DNA from: Streptomyces minutiscleroticus
GTDB taxonomy: Bacteria > Actinomycetota > Actinomycetes > Streptomycetales > Streptomycetaceae
Direction: 5' to 3'
NCBI RefSeq assembly: GCF_014650875.1
Contig: NZ_BMVU01000024.1
Location: forward strand, 62,001 to 126,000
DNA length: 64,000 bases
How positions within the stretch are numbered: the stretch's first letter is position 1; every line of letters starts with the position of its first letter. A program made the position numbers and the translations under genes. The notes below the pieces were generated by a model. It was given only the letters and a program-made list of their open reading frames with translations, had not been told where the DNA came from and ran no database searches. Shown here piece by piece: positions 1 to 7,984 of this stretch.

Positions 1-323
1 GCGAAGTGCGCGTTGCCACCGTCGATGATCATGTCGCCGGGCTCCAGGAGCGGAGCGAACTCCTGGATCACCGCGTCCGTCGGCTCGCCCGCCTTGACCA
101 TCACCATCAGCCGCCGCGGCCGCTCCAGGGCGGCCACGAACTCCTTGGCCGTCTCGGTCGCGATGAAGTCGCCCTCGTCGCCGAACTGCTCCACCAGTTC
201 GTGCGTGCGCGACGCCGTCCGGTTGTGCAACGCGACGGTGTAGCCGTTGCGGGCGAAGTTCCGGGCGAGGTTGCGTCCCATGACCGCCAGGCCCGTGACA
301 CCGATCTGCGCTGAGTTGCTCAT
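1..323 (-). CDS. gnd: 6-phosphogluconate dehydrogenase, N-terminal part (runs off window)
   Basis: Only the first ~107 residues are inside the window. Reading from the ATG at 323 gives MSNSAQIGVTGLAVMGRNLA, the Rossmann NADP-binding start of decarboxylating 6-phosphogluconate dehydrogenase. It is followed by the conserved MVMVKAG and IIDGGNAHF stretches typical of Gnd rather than of the shorter 3-hydroxyisobutyrate dehydrogenases. The enzyme converts 6-phosphogluconate to ribulose 5-phosphate with NADPH and CO2 release in the cytosolic pentose phosphate pathway. A GGGAG ribosome site sits about 8 nt before the ATG. The gene is divergent from the wall-enzyme gene at 689. The C-terminal domain is not visible, so completeness cannot be judged. 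Confidence 0.9.
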   Translation of the reverse strand, partial: MSNSAQIGVTGLAVMGRNLARNFARNGYTVALHNRTASRTHELVEQFGDEGDFIATETAKEFVAALERPRRLMVMVKAGEPTDAVIQEFAPLLEPGDMIIDGGNAHF

Positions 324-688
324 GCCGTTGGCTCCCAAAAGGTTCCGGAATCGGTACTGCCCCTCGTGCCCGCCAGTATCGCGCCGCCCCGTCCCCGTCC
401 GGGTGAGGCGGGGGCCCGCGCGCCCTGCCGTGCCACCGATGCATACGCGGCCGGGGCCCCACCTGCCTCAGTCCGCCCGCGGATCGCGTCCCGCACGGCG
501 CACGCGGCGCGTCGGCCGCCCCCTGCGCGGCGGCCCCCGCGAACTTCGGTGGACACGACACGGACCGAGGGCAACCGGAATGCGCTCTCGGCCTCCTGAG
601 CCCCTCGCGCGGCCGATAGCCCTCTTGTCATGGCCAGTTCTCTGCGTTTACTTTTGCCGCTCCTGACGCATGTCGAGGGGGCTACTCC
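324..688. other. 365-bp divergent intergenic region, gnd / wall enzyme
   Basis: This GC-rich region between two divergent genes holds no credible coding sequence. The only signal I can support is the promoter listed at 625-654 on the right side. I looked for the long structured leader (c-di-AMP riboswitch) often found ahead of Streptomyces rpf genes. I could not recognise its conserved core here, although eye inspection cannot exclude it. Confidence 0.5.
625..654 (+). promoter_or_regulatory. Candidate sigma-70 type promoter for the wall enzyme
   Basis: TTGTCA (625-630) and TACTTT (649-654) are separated by 18 bp. Transcription would start near 661, about 28 nt before the ATG at 689, leaving room for the GAGGGGG ribosome site. 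This is inferred from hexamer similarity only. Confidence 0.4.
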
Positions 689-1984
689 ATGGCCGTACGC
701 GGCCGGCACCGCCGGTACCAGCCGAACAGGATCAACCGCGCCTCGCTCACCGTCACGGCGGGCGGCGCCGGAATGGCGCTCCCGCTCATCGGGACCGGCG
801 TCGCCGACGCCGCCGACGTGGGCACCTGGAACGAGGTCGCCGCCTGCGAGTCCTCCGGCGACTGGGACATCGACACGGGGAACGGCTACTACGGCGGCCT
901 CCAGTTCAGCCGGTCCACCTGGGAGGCGTACGGCGGAACGGCCTACGCCCCGCGCGCGGACCTGGCCACCCGGGACCAGCAGATCGCCATAGCGGAGAAG
1001 GTGCTCGACGGGCAGGGACCCGGCGCCTGGCCGGTGTGCTCCCAGCGCGCGGGCCTGTCCCGCGGCGGCGCCGCCCCGGACATCAGCACCGCGGGCGCCT
1101 CGGCCCAGACCGAGCGGTCGCGCCCGGTGGGGCAGGACGGGGAGCGCGGGGGCGAGGGGACGGCGAAGAAGCGCACCGTCCGCGAGGTGACGCCCGTGTC
1201 CACCCCGCAGTCGCGCGCGGGCACCGCCGAGACGTACACGGTCGTCCGCGGCGACACGCTCTCCAGCATCGCCGACGCGCACCGCGTCCGGGGCGGCTGG
1301 CGGGGCCTGTACGACATGAACCGCGAGACGCTCGGCTCGGATCCGGACCTCATACTGCCGGGCCAGCGCCTGGACCTGCGCACGAAGGCGGCGGGCAAGG
1401 CGGACGGGAAGTCCGCCGGGGCGAAGGAGAAGGCCGGCAAGGCCGAGAAGGCCCGCAAGACGGAGCAGAGGACCGAGCGGAAGACCGGGAAGAAGGCGCC
1501 GCAGAAGACCCAGAAGAAGACCGAGAAGAAGACCGAGAAGAAGACCGAGAAGAAGACCGAGGCCCACTCCGCCGCGCACGCCCTCTCCGCCCCGGTGAGC
1601 GGCGCCCCCCTGGGCACGCGCTACCACGCCACGGGTTCGTCCTGGTCGAAGGGCTACCACACGGGCGTCGACTTCCCCGTGCCCACCGGCACGTCGGTGA
1701 AGTCCGTCGCGGCGGGCCGGGTCGTCACCGCGGGATGGGGCGGCTCCTTCGGCTACCAGGTGGTCGTCAAGCACGGCGACGGCCGCTACACCCAGTACGC
1801 CCACCTCTCGGCGATCTCCGTGAAGGCCGGGCAGAGCGTCGGCGCCGGGCAGCGCATCGGCCGCTCCGGGTCCACGGGGAACAGCTCGGGCCCGCACCTG
1901 CACTTCGAGGTGCGCACGGGACCCGGCTTCGGCAGCGACATCGACCCGATCGCCTACCTGCGCGCGGGCGGCATCAGGATGTGA
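689..1984 (+). CDS. Secreted Rpf-like / LysM / M23 peptidoglycan hydrolase
   Basis: This 431-residue exported wall enzyme has three recognisable parts. After an N-terminal signal-like segment (about residues 1-42) comes a transglycosylase-like Rpf domain (about 43-120) with WNEVAACESSGDW, where E54 is the expected catalytic glutamate; C53 and C117 could form the usual disulfide. A LysM domain follows (about 176-230, YTVVRGDTLSSIA). Then comes a very Lys/Thr/Glu-rich linker with repeated KKTE units (about residues 245-292). An M23 endopeptidase domain closes the protein, with zinc-ligand motifs HTGVD and HLHFEV. The two catalytic domains would cut glycan and peptide bonds respectively. The ATG has a GAGGGGG site 7-8 nt upstream. 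The 3' end overlaps the convergent permease gene by 11 bp. Confidence 0.9.
   Translation: MAVRGRHRRYQPNRINRASLTVTAGGAGMALPLIGTGVADAADVGTWNEVAACESSGDWDIDTGNGYYGGLQFSRSTWEAYGGTAYAPRADLATRDQQIAIAEKVLDGQGPGAWPVCSQRAGLSRGGAAPDISTAGASAQTERSRPVGQDGERGGEGTAKKRTVREVTPVSTPQSRAGTAETYTVVRGDTLSSIADAHRVRGGWRGLYDMNRETLGSDPDLILPGQRLDLRTKAAGKADGKSAGAKEKAGKAEKARKTEQRTERKTGKKAPQKTQKKTEKKTEKKTEKKTEAHSAAHALSAPVSGAPLGTRYHATGSSWSKGYHTGVDFPVPTGTSVKSVAAGRVVTAGWGGSFGYQVVVKHGDGRYTQYAHLSAISVKAGQSVGAGQRIGRSGSTGNSSGPHLHFEVRTGPGFGSDIDPIAYLRAGGIRM
1490..1561 (+). repeat. 12-bp coding repeat (KKTE linker) in the wall enzyme
   Basis: The unit AAGAAGACCGAG is repeated several times in register and encodes the tetrapeptide KKTE between the LysM and M23 domains. 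The tract would give a flexible, highly positively charged spacer. Identical units suggest copy number can change by slippage. Confidence 0.8.
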
Positions 1985-3272
1985 CGCGCGGACGCGGCGG
2001 GACCGGCACCGGCAGGACCGGGGCGCAGGGCGCGCCGTAGAGGGCGCCGTACAGCGGGGCCCAGCGCGTCACGTCGGGCTCGTCCGCCGCGTCCTCCGGC
2101 CCTCCTCCGTCCCGCCCGGGCGGGACGGAGGCACTTCCGGCCGGCGAGGGTCGGAGGCCGTCGTGCGCGGCGCCGCCGGGCGCCGGGACGAACAGCGGGG
2201 AGGCAGCCGACGCCTCCTGGAACACCAGCAGGTCCGCGGGACCGTCCGGGGGACCGGAGCGCGCGGCCGGCTGCCCGGGCACGTCCGGGAGACCGGTCGT
2301 CCGGCCGGGGAAGCCGGGCAGGCCGGGCGCGTCCGTCCGCGGTGCCCGCGCGAAGGTGGCCGGCAGGCCGGCGGCCGCGGCCGGGAGCAGCGTCTTCCGG
2401 CCATCCGCCGGGTCCGCTGCCGCGGCCGGCGTCCGCGGGCCGCCCAGCCGCTCCGTCGTCAGCAGGATCAGGCCGCCCGCGGCGACGACCGCGCTGCCGA
2501 GCGCGAGCACGGTGCCCGCCGTGCCGTACCGGAAGGTCTCCCCGAACAGGGTGAGGCCGACCGCGGCGGCCACCACCGGGTTCACGACCGTCAGCGTGGC
2601 CAGCGGCGCCGTGAGGCCGGCGCCCCGGTAGGAGGCCTGCGACAGCAGCATGCCCGCCGTGGCGAGGACCGCGATCGCGGCCAGGCCCGGCAGTTCGGCG
2701 AGCGGGGCGCCGCGCGTGAAGTCCACCGTCACCGTCTTCGTGAACACCGAGGAGATGCCGAAGGCGACGCCCGAGGCGACCGCGAGGAGAATGCCGCGCA
2801 CGGCCGGGTGCCGGTGCGCCGCGCGCGCCGCCGTCATCAGCGCCACCACGGCGGCACCGGTGACCACCGCGAGGAGCAGCAGCTGCGGATCGCTCAGCGA
2901 CCGCGTGTCCGCGGCTCCGACCAGGGAGAGCAGACCGGCCAGTCCCGTCGTCGCCATCAGCGCGCCGCGCCAGGCCGTCGCCCCCGTCCGGCGCCCCACG
3001 CAGAGCGCCGCCATGGGCAGGGCGAAGACGATGGTGAGCGCGCCCAGCGGCTGCACCAGGCTCAGCGGCCCGTAGGCCAGCGCCACCACGTGCAGCAGCG
3101 CGCCGAGCCCGTTGAGCGCCACGGCGGCCCACCAGGCGGGGCGGTACAGCGGGGCGTACGGCCGGCCGTCGCCGCCGGCCGCGTCCGCGATCCGCTCCTG
3201 GACGATCGCGCCGCCCGCGTAGGCGACGGCGGAGACCAGTGAGAGCAGGACGGACAGCGCGAGGGCGCTCAT
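1974..3272 (-). CDS. DMT-family membrane transporter
   Basis: This 432-residue protein starts MSALALSVLLSLVSAVAYAG and has about nine to ten hydrophobic segments in its first ~300 residues, arranged as in drug/metabolite (EamA-like or DUF-type) transporters. The last ~130 residues are hydrophilic, rich in Pro, Ala and Gly, and probably disordered; that tail is longer than usual for the family. Substrate unknown. The ATG at 3272 is preceded by CAGGAG at a good distance, which favours it over an in-frame start further upstream. The gene is divergent from the FhuF-like gene and its end overlaps the wall-enzyme gene. Confidence 0.8.
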   Translation of the reverse strand: MSALALSVLLSLVSAVAYAGGAIVQERIADAAGGDGRPYAPLYRPAWWAAVALNGLGALLHVVALAYGPLSLVQPLGALTIVFALPMAALCVGRRTGATAWRGALMATTGLAGLLSLVGAADTRSLSDPQLLLLAVVTGAAVVALMTAARAAHRHPAVRGILLAVASGVAFGISSVFTKTVTVDFTRGAPLAELPGLAAIAVLATAGMLLSQASYRGAGLTAPLATLTVVNPVVAAAVGLTLFGETFRYGTAGTVLALGSAVVAAGGLILLTTERLGGPRTPAAAADPADGRKTLLPAAAAGLPATFARAPRTDAPGLPGFPGRTTGLPDVPGQPAARSGPPDGPADLLVFQEASAASPLFVPAPGGAAHDGLRPSPAGSASVPPGRDGGGPEDAADEPDVTRWAPLYGALYGAPCAPVLPVPVPPRPRVTS

Positions 3273-3467
3273 GACGCGCTCCTGTGCGGGAGGCGGGCGC
3301 GCCCGGGCGTACGGGGCGCCCGGCGTGATGAACGGTCGGCTTCCATACACCTCACCATGCCGTGCGCGGACGTCCACGTCGTCGTACCTGAGCAGGCATT
3401 GCGTCCTACTACCGACGGAGTACTGCGCCCGCTCCGTCATCCTCGCGTCGGGCGACGCGGGGACGGG

Positions 3468-3495
3468 ACTCCCCTACGGCTTCCCGTAGGGGAGT
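3468..3495. promoter_or_regulatory. Perfect 12-bp inverted repeat (hairpin or operator)
   Basis: The arms ACTCCCCTACGG (3468-3479) and CCGTAGGGGAGT (3484-3495) are exact complements around a CTTC tetraloop. The repeat ends 17 bp before the ATG of the FhuF-like gene, within its leader or promoter region. It is too far upstream of any stop codon to be a terminator for a neighbour. It could be a dyad operator or an RNA hairpin controlling translation. Confidence 0.75.
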
Positions 3496-3512
3496 TGGTG
3501 TACTGGGTCCCC

Positions 3513-4235
3513 ATGGAGCTGGACCCCGCACTCGCCCGCCTGTCCGCCCTGGGCGGTTTCTTCGCGCTGCGCACCGGGCGCACGCCGGACGTGCCCCCGC
3601 CCGCACTGCACCGGGCGTACCTCCCGCCGGTCCCCGGGGCCGCCGGGACGGACCCGCTGGACCGCCGGGTGCGGACGGTCGCGGCGCGGCTCGGCGTCAC
3701 CGAGGCGCGGGTCGCCGCCTCGGTGGCCCAGCAGGGGCTGGCCGCCCGGCTGTGGTCGGTCGCCCTGGGCGCGGCGGCGCTGTACGGGCGGGTCCCCGAC
3801 CTCGACCCGCGGCTGCTGCGCTGGGACCCGGACGCCGCCGCCCCCGACGACCTGTGGCTGACGGCCGTACGGGCGCTGCCGGGCGACGCGGCCACCCTCC
3901 ACGAGGTCGTCGAGGTGGGCCATCTGCGCCCGCTGGCCGCGGCCCTGCGCGCCCGGCACCCCGTCGCGGAGGGCCTGCTGCGGGGCAACGCCGCCTCCGC
4001 CCTCGCGAGCACCGCGCGTCTGCTCGGGCAGTGGGCGCGCGTCCACGACCGCCCCGACGCGGGCGAACGCGCCCGCGCGCTCGCCGCGGACCTCCTGTCC
4101 CGGCCCGGTCTGCGCGACGCGGGCACCCTGCGCGGCACGGCGTACCGGCGGCGCAGCTGCTGCCTCTACTACCGCGTCCCCGGCGGGGGTGTGTGCGGCG
4201 ACTGCTGCTTCCCGTACCCGCCCGGCCGCTCCTGA
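3513..4235 (+). CDS. FhuF-like C-terminal [2Fe-2S] protein
   Basis: This 240-residue protein is mostly Ala/Leu/Arg-rich without a recognised fold. It ends in SCCLYYRVPGGGVCGDCC, the CC-x10-C-x2-C cysteine pattern that binds the [2Fe-2S] cluster in FhuF-type ferric-siderophore reductases. Similar short actinobacterial proteins are annotated as (2Fe-2S)-binding proteins and are thought to help release iron from siderophores in the cytosol. The role here is inferred from the motif, and no siderophore gene lies nearby. The ATG at 3513 was chosen because it gives a family-like N-terminus (MELDPALARLSALGGFFALR). The preceding 12-bp hairpin may control expression. Confidence 0.7.
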   Translation: MELDPALARLSALGGFFALRTGRTPDVPPPALHRAYLPPVPGAAGTDPLDRRVRTVAARLGVTEARVAASVAQQGLAARLWSVALGAAALYGRVPDLDPRLLRWDPDAAAPDDLWLTAVRALPGDAATLHEVVEVGHLRPLAAALRARHPVAEGLLRGNAASALASTARLLGQWARVHDRPDAGERARALAADLLSRPGLRDAGTLRGTAYRRRSCCLYYRVPGGGVCGDCCFPYPPGRS

Positions 4236-4275
4236 CCCTCCTTCCGAAGACCCCGCCGCCCGGCGCCGGGCAGCG

Positions 4276-4317
4276 GGCCGGGGGAGGGCGACCGGTCCCC
4301 GCCGCCCTCCCCCGGCC
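4276..4317 (+). terminator. Hairpin terminator after the FhuF-like gene
   Basis: A 15-bp perfect stem (4276-4290 with 4303-4317) closes a 12-nt loop 40 bp after the stop codon. There is no U-tract, which is common in Streptomyces. It lies about 80 bp before glgA and separates the two transcription units. Confidence 0.65.
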
Positions 4318-4396
4318 AATGTTGATCGTGCCCTTCCGCCCGGCCCGCATCTGGGTGACCATGTGGGGACCGACCGTCGAGGCAGGGGAGCTGCGG

Positions 4397-5569
4397 GTGC
4401 GAGTGGGACTGCTGACCCGGGAGTACCCGCCGGACGTGTACGGCGGCGCCGGCGTCCACGTGGAGTTCCTGGCCCGGGAGTTGCGTCCGCTGGTCGACCT
4501 GGACGTGCACTGCTGGGGCGAGGGCCGCTCCGACGGGGTGCTGCGGCACCGGCCCTGGTCCGCGCTCGACGGCGCCAACGACGCGCTGCGCACCTTCTCC
4601 GTGGACCTGTCCATGGCCGCCGCCCTGGAGGGCCACGACCTGGTCCACTCCCACACCTGGTACGCCAACCTCGCCGGCCACCTGGCCAAGCTCCAGTACG
4701 GCGTCCCGCACGTCGTCACCGCCCACTCGCTGGAGCCGCTGCGCCCCTGGAAGGCCGAGCAGCTCGGCGGCGGGTACGCCCTGTCCGGCTGGGCCGAGCG
4801 CACCGCGGTCGAGGCCGCGGACGCCGTGATCGCCGTCTCCGGCGCCATGCGCGAGGACGTCCTCGGCTGCTACCCCGCCCTGGACCCGGCGAAGGTGCGC
4901 GTCGTCCACAACGGCATCGACACCGCCCTGTACCGCCCCGACCGCGGCACGGACGTCCTGGAGCGGATCGGGCTCGACCCCGCCCGCCCGATCGTGCTGT
5001 TCGTCGGCCGCATCACCCGGCAGAAGGGCGTGCCCCACCTGCTGCGCGCGGTGCGGGACATCGACCCGGCCGCCCAGGTCGTGCTCTGCGCCGGCGCACC
5101 CGACACCCCGGAGATCGACCGGGAGTTCCGCGAGCTGTACCGCGAGCTGGACCGGGTGCGCGAGGGCGTGCACTGGATCCCGCAGATGCTGCCGCGTCCC
5201 GACGTGATCCAGCTGCTCACGCACGCCACGGTGTTCGTCTGCCCCTCGGTCTACGAGCCGCTGGGCATCGTCAACCTGGAGGCGATGGCGTGCGGCACGG
5301 CCGTGGTCGCCTCCCGCGTCGGCGGGATCCCCGAGGTCGTCGAGGACGGTGTGACCGGCCTGCTCGTCCCCGTGACGGAGGAGGGGGAGAAGGACGAGGG
5401 CGGCTTCGCGGAGCGGCTCGCGCGCGCCCTGGACTCGCTGCTCGCCGACCCGGACACCGCCCGCCGCATGGGCGAGGCCGGACGGGAGCGCGCGGTGCGG
5501 GAGTTCGGCTGGGACGCGGTCGCCCGGCGCACGGTGCTGCTCTACGAGGAACTGCTCAAACAGGAGTAA
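4397..5569 (+). CDS. glgA: Glycogen synthase, actinobacterial GT4-like type
   Basis: This 390-residue protein matches the corynebacterial/actinobacterial glycogen synthase type, which is shorter than the E. coli enzyme. It has MRVGLLTREYPPDVYGGAGV at the N-terminus with the glycine-rich donor loop, LFVGRITRQKGVPHLL starting the C-terminal Rossmann domain, and PSVYEPLGIVNLEAMACG with the catalytic E-x7-E motif. It transfers glucose from ADP-glucose to alpha-1,4-glucan; some relatives (GlgM) instead make maltose 1-phosphate. GTG at 4397 has GGGGAG 7 nt upstream, whereas an in-frame ATG at 4361 would add 12 atypical residues. It lies 82 bp before glgC on the same strand, so ADP-glucose supply and use are linked. 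Confidence 0.88.
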   Translation: MRVGLLTREYPPDVYGGAGVHVEFLARELRPLVDLDVHCWGEGRSDGVLRHRPWSALDGANDALRTFSVDLSMAAALEGHDLVHSHTWYANLAGHLAKLQYGVPHVVTAHSLEPLRPWKAEQLGGGYALSGWAERTAVEAADAVIAVSGAMREDVLGCYPALDPAKVRVVHNGIDTALYRPDRGTDVLERIGLDPARPIVLFVGRITRQKGVPHLLRAVRDIDPAAQVVLCAGAPDTPEIDREFRELYRELDRVREGVHWIPQMLPRPDVIQLLTHATVFVCPSVYEPLGIVNLEAMACGTAVVASRVGGIPEVVEDGVTGLLVPVTEEGEKDEGGFAERLARALDSLLADPDTARRMGEAGRERAVREFGWDAVARRTVLLYEELLKQE

Positions 5570-5651
5570 CCGCGGCAGGAGTATCCCGCCCAGGCGGGGA
5601 ACAGGTACGGAATCAGGGCGTGGCTCGACCGGGCGTGAAGGGGCGGACGGT

Positions 5652-6875
5652 ATGCGGCGCGGTGGACCTTCGGTGCTGGGAATCGTGCTGGCGGGCGGCG
5701 AGGGGAAGCGGCTGATGCCGCTGACCGCGGACCGGGCCAAGCCGGCGGTCACCTTCGGCGGCACGTACCGCCTGGTGGACTTCGTGCTCTCCAACCTCGT
5801 CAACGCCGACATCCTGCGCATCTGCGTGCTCACGCAGTACAAGTCGCACTCCCTGGACCGGCACGTGACGACGACGTGGCGGATGTCGAGCCTGCTCGGC
5901 AACTACGTCACGCCCGTCCCGGCGCAGCAGCGCCTCGGCCCGCGCTGGTACCTGGGCAGCGCCGACGCGATCCTGCAGTCGCTGAACCTGGTCCACGACG
6001 AACAGCCCGACTACATCGCGGTGTTCGGCGCCGACCACGTCTACCGCATGGACCCGCGGCAGATGATCGCCCAGCACATCGAGGGCGGGGCGGGCGTGAC
6101 CGTCGCGGGGATACGGGTGCCGCGCGCGGAGTCCTCGGCGTTCGGTGTGATCACCCCCGGCCGCGACGGGCGGAGCGTGGAGGGCTTCCTGGAGAAGCCC
6201 GCCGACCCTCCCGGCCTGCCGGACGCCCCGGACTGCGTGTTCGCCTCGATGGGCAACTACGTCTTCACCACCAAGGCGCTGGTGGAGGCGCTGCACCGGG
6301 ACGCCGAGGACGAGGACTCCGTGCACGACATGGGCGGTTCGATCCTGCCCATGCTCACCGAGCGGGGCGATGCCCAGGTGTACGACTTCAGCGAGAACCA
6401 CGTGCCGGGCGAGACCAGCCGCGACCAGGGCTACTGGCGCGACGTCGGCACCCTGGACGCGTACTACGACGCGCACATGGACCTGATCGCCGAGCGGCCC
6501 GCCTTCAACCTCTACAACCGGCAGTGGCCCATCTACACGCACTCCGGCCAGCTCTCGCCGGCCCGCTTCAACGCCGGGGGCAACGCGAGCGAGTCCATCA
6601 TCAGCCCGGGCTGCCTGATCCGGGGGCAGGTGACCCGGTCGGTGCTGTCCCCGGGCGTCGTCGTGGACCCGGACGCCGTCGTGCAGGGGTCGGTCCTGCA
6701 CGACAACGTCCACGTGGGCCGGGGCGCCGTGGTGCGCGGGGCGATCCTCGACAAGAACGTGGAGGTGCCGCCCGGCGCGACCATCGGCGTCAACCCCGAA
6801 CGCGACGCCGAGCTGTACACCGTCTCCGAGAACGGTGTGATCGCCCTGGGGAAGGGCCAGCGGGTCCCGGGCTGA
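5652..6875 (+). CDS. glgC: Glucose-1-phosphate adenylyltransferase
   Basis: This 407-residue protein is close to the usual length of bacterial ADP-glucose pyrophosphorylases. The nucleotidyltransferase signature GIVLAGGEGKRLMPLTADRAKPA lies at residues 9-31. The glucose-1-phosphate region contains GTADAI-like LGSADAIL and the catalytic FGADHVYRMD. The C-terminal third has the hexapeptide beta-helix pattern (for example VLHDNVHVGRGAVVRGAILD). It makes ADP-glucose from ATP and glucose 1-phosphate, the committed step of glycogen synthesis. It probably belongs to one unit with glgA upstream. A bidirectional hairpin follows the stop. Confidence 0.93.
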   Translation: MRRGGPSVLGIVLAGGEGKRLMPLTADRAKPAVTFGGTYRLVDFVLSNLVNADILRICVLTQYKSHSLDRHVTTTWRMSSLLGNYVTPVPAQQRLGPRWYLGSADAILQSLNLVHDEQPDYIAVFGADHVYRMDPRQMIAQHIEGGAGVTVAGIRVPRAESSAFGVITPGRDGRSVEGFLEKPADPPGLPDAPDCVFASMGNYVFTTKALVEALHRDAEDEDSVHDMGGSILPMLTERGDAQVYDFSENHVPGETSRDQGYWRDVGTLDAYYDAHMDLIAERPAFNLYNRQWPIYTHSGQLSPARFNAGGNASESIISPGCLIRGQVTRSVLSPGVVVDPDAVVQGSVLHDNVHVGRGAVVRGAILDKNVEVPPGATIGVNPERDAELYTVSENGVIALGKGQRVPG

Positions 6876-6884
6876 CCGGAACGG

Positions 6885-6919
6885 CCGGACGGGCCGGTGG
6901 TGTCCACCGGCCCGTCCGG
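6885..6919. terminator. Bidirectional hairpin terminator, glgC / sugar permease
   Basis: A perfect 16-bp stem (6885-6900 with 6904-6919) closes a TGT loop between the convergent glgC and ABC permease genes, 9 bp after one stop and 33 bp from the other. It can serve both transcripts. Confidence 0.75.
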
Positions 6920-6952
6920 AGCACAACGTCGTGTGCGACCTGACGCGACGGG

Positions 6953-7984
6953 TCACAGCACCCGTCTGCGCCGCCCCAGCCACGTCTGCGCGATCACCAC
7001 CACCGCCAGGAAGGCGCCGCTGACGACCTGCTGGTACGCCGAGTCGAGCGAGCCGATCTGGTTGATGACGTTCTGGATCACCTTCAGCAGCAGCACACCG
7101 ACCAGCGAGCCGCTGATGAAGCCGGAGCCGCCGGTCAGCAGGGTGCCGCCGATGACCACCGCGGAGATCGCCTCCAGCTCCATGCCGGAGCCGAGGATGG
7201 TCACGCCGGACACCAGCCAGGCCGCGTTGAGCGCCCCGGCCAGGCCCGCGCACAGCCCGGACAGCGTGTAGACGGCGATCTTCGTACGGGCCACGGGGGC
7301 GCCCATCAGCGCCGCCGCGTCCTCGTTGCCGCCCACCGCGTACACGTACTGCCCGAAGCGGGTGCGCCGCAGTACGACGGCGCCGAGCACGAACAGGGCG
7401 ACGGTGATCCAGACGGGCACCCCGATCCCGAGCAGCCTGCCCTGCCCGAGCGTGGCGAAGAAGGTGTCCTTGTCGACGAGGTAGGTCTGCGAGCCCTCGT
7501 CGGTGACCGCCAGCATCAGGCCGCGGGCGCCGAGCATCGCGGCGAGCGTGACGATGAACGGCGCGAGCCGGGAGCGGGCGATGAGCACCCCGTTGACCAG
7601 GCCGATCAGTCCGCACACGGCGAGCGGCAGGAGCAGCGCCACCGCCGTGCCGTACCGCGAGCCCCAGGCGGCGAGCACCCCGCCGAGCGCGAACAGCGAG
7701 CCCACGGACAGGTCGATGCCGCCGGTGATGATGACGAAGGTCATGCCGAGCGCGACCACGGCGAGGAACGCCGAGGACACCGCCATGTTCTCCAGGTTGT
7801 CCCCGGTCAGGAACGTGTCGAAGCTCAGCGAGGCCGCCACCATCGCCACCACGAGGGTGACCAGGGCGCCGTGCTGCTGGGCCAGGGTGCTCAGGCGCTC
7901 GGAGCGGCTCGCGCCCGGCGGCTCCTCGTCGGGCGGGTTCACCGAGGGCGCCGCCTTCCCCGTGTCCTGCACGTCCGTCGTCAT
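6953..7984 (-). CDS. Sugar ABC transporter permease (second; YjfF/YtfT type)
   Basis: This 343-residue integral membrane protein has about nine hydrophobic segments and the permease signature VVALGMTFVIITGGIDLSVGS (about residues 66-86), characteristic of the ribose/galactofuranose family of importers. The first ~45 residues are cytosolic and hydrophilic. Its ATG overlaps the stop of the preceding permease gene by 4 bp (ATGA), so the two are translationally coupled and probably form a heterodimeric channel with the double ATPase encoded upstream. It is the last gene of a four-gene operon (binding protein, ATPase, two permeases). Confidence 0.88.
   Translation of the reverse strand: MTTDVQDTGKAAPSVNPPDEEPPGASRSERLSTLAQQHGALVTLVVAMVAASLSFDTFLTGDNLENMAVSSAFLAVVALGMTFVIITGGIDLSVGSLFALGGVLAAWGSRYGTAVALLLPLAVCGLIGLVNGVLIARSRLAPFIVTLAAMLGARGLMLAVTDEGSQTYLVDKDTFFATLGQGRLLGIGVPVWITVALFVLGAVVLRRTRFGQYVYAVGGNEDAAALMGAPVARTKIAVYTLSGLCAGLAGALNAAWLVSGVTILGSGMELEAISAVVIGGTLLTGGSGFISGSLVGVLLLKVIQNVINQIGSLDSAYQQVVSGAFLAVVVIAQTWLGRRRRVL

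Noticed and set aside
324..688. Possible c-di-AMP riboswitch before the Rpf-like gene
   Set aside because: Such leaders are common ahead of Streptomyces rpf genes, but I could not identify the conserved core, and the candidate promoter at 625-654 leaves too short a leader.
2163..3242. Long plus-strand open frame (359 codons) opposite the DMT permease
   Set aside because: Its Arg/Gly/Ala-rich composition is that of an antisense frame in high-GC DNA, while the minus-strand frame encodes clear membrane segments with a good ribosome site.
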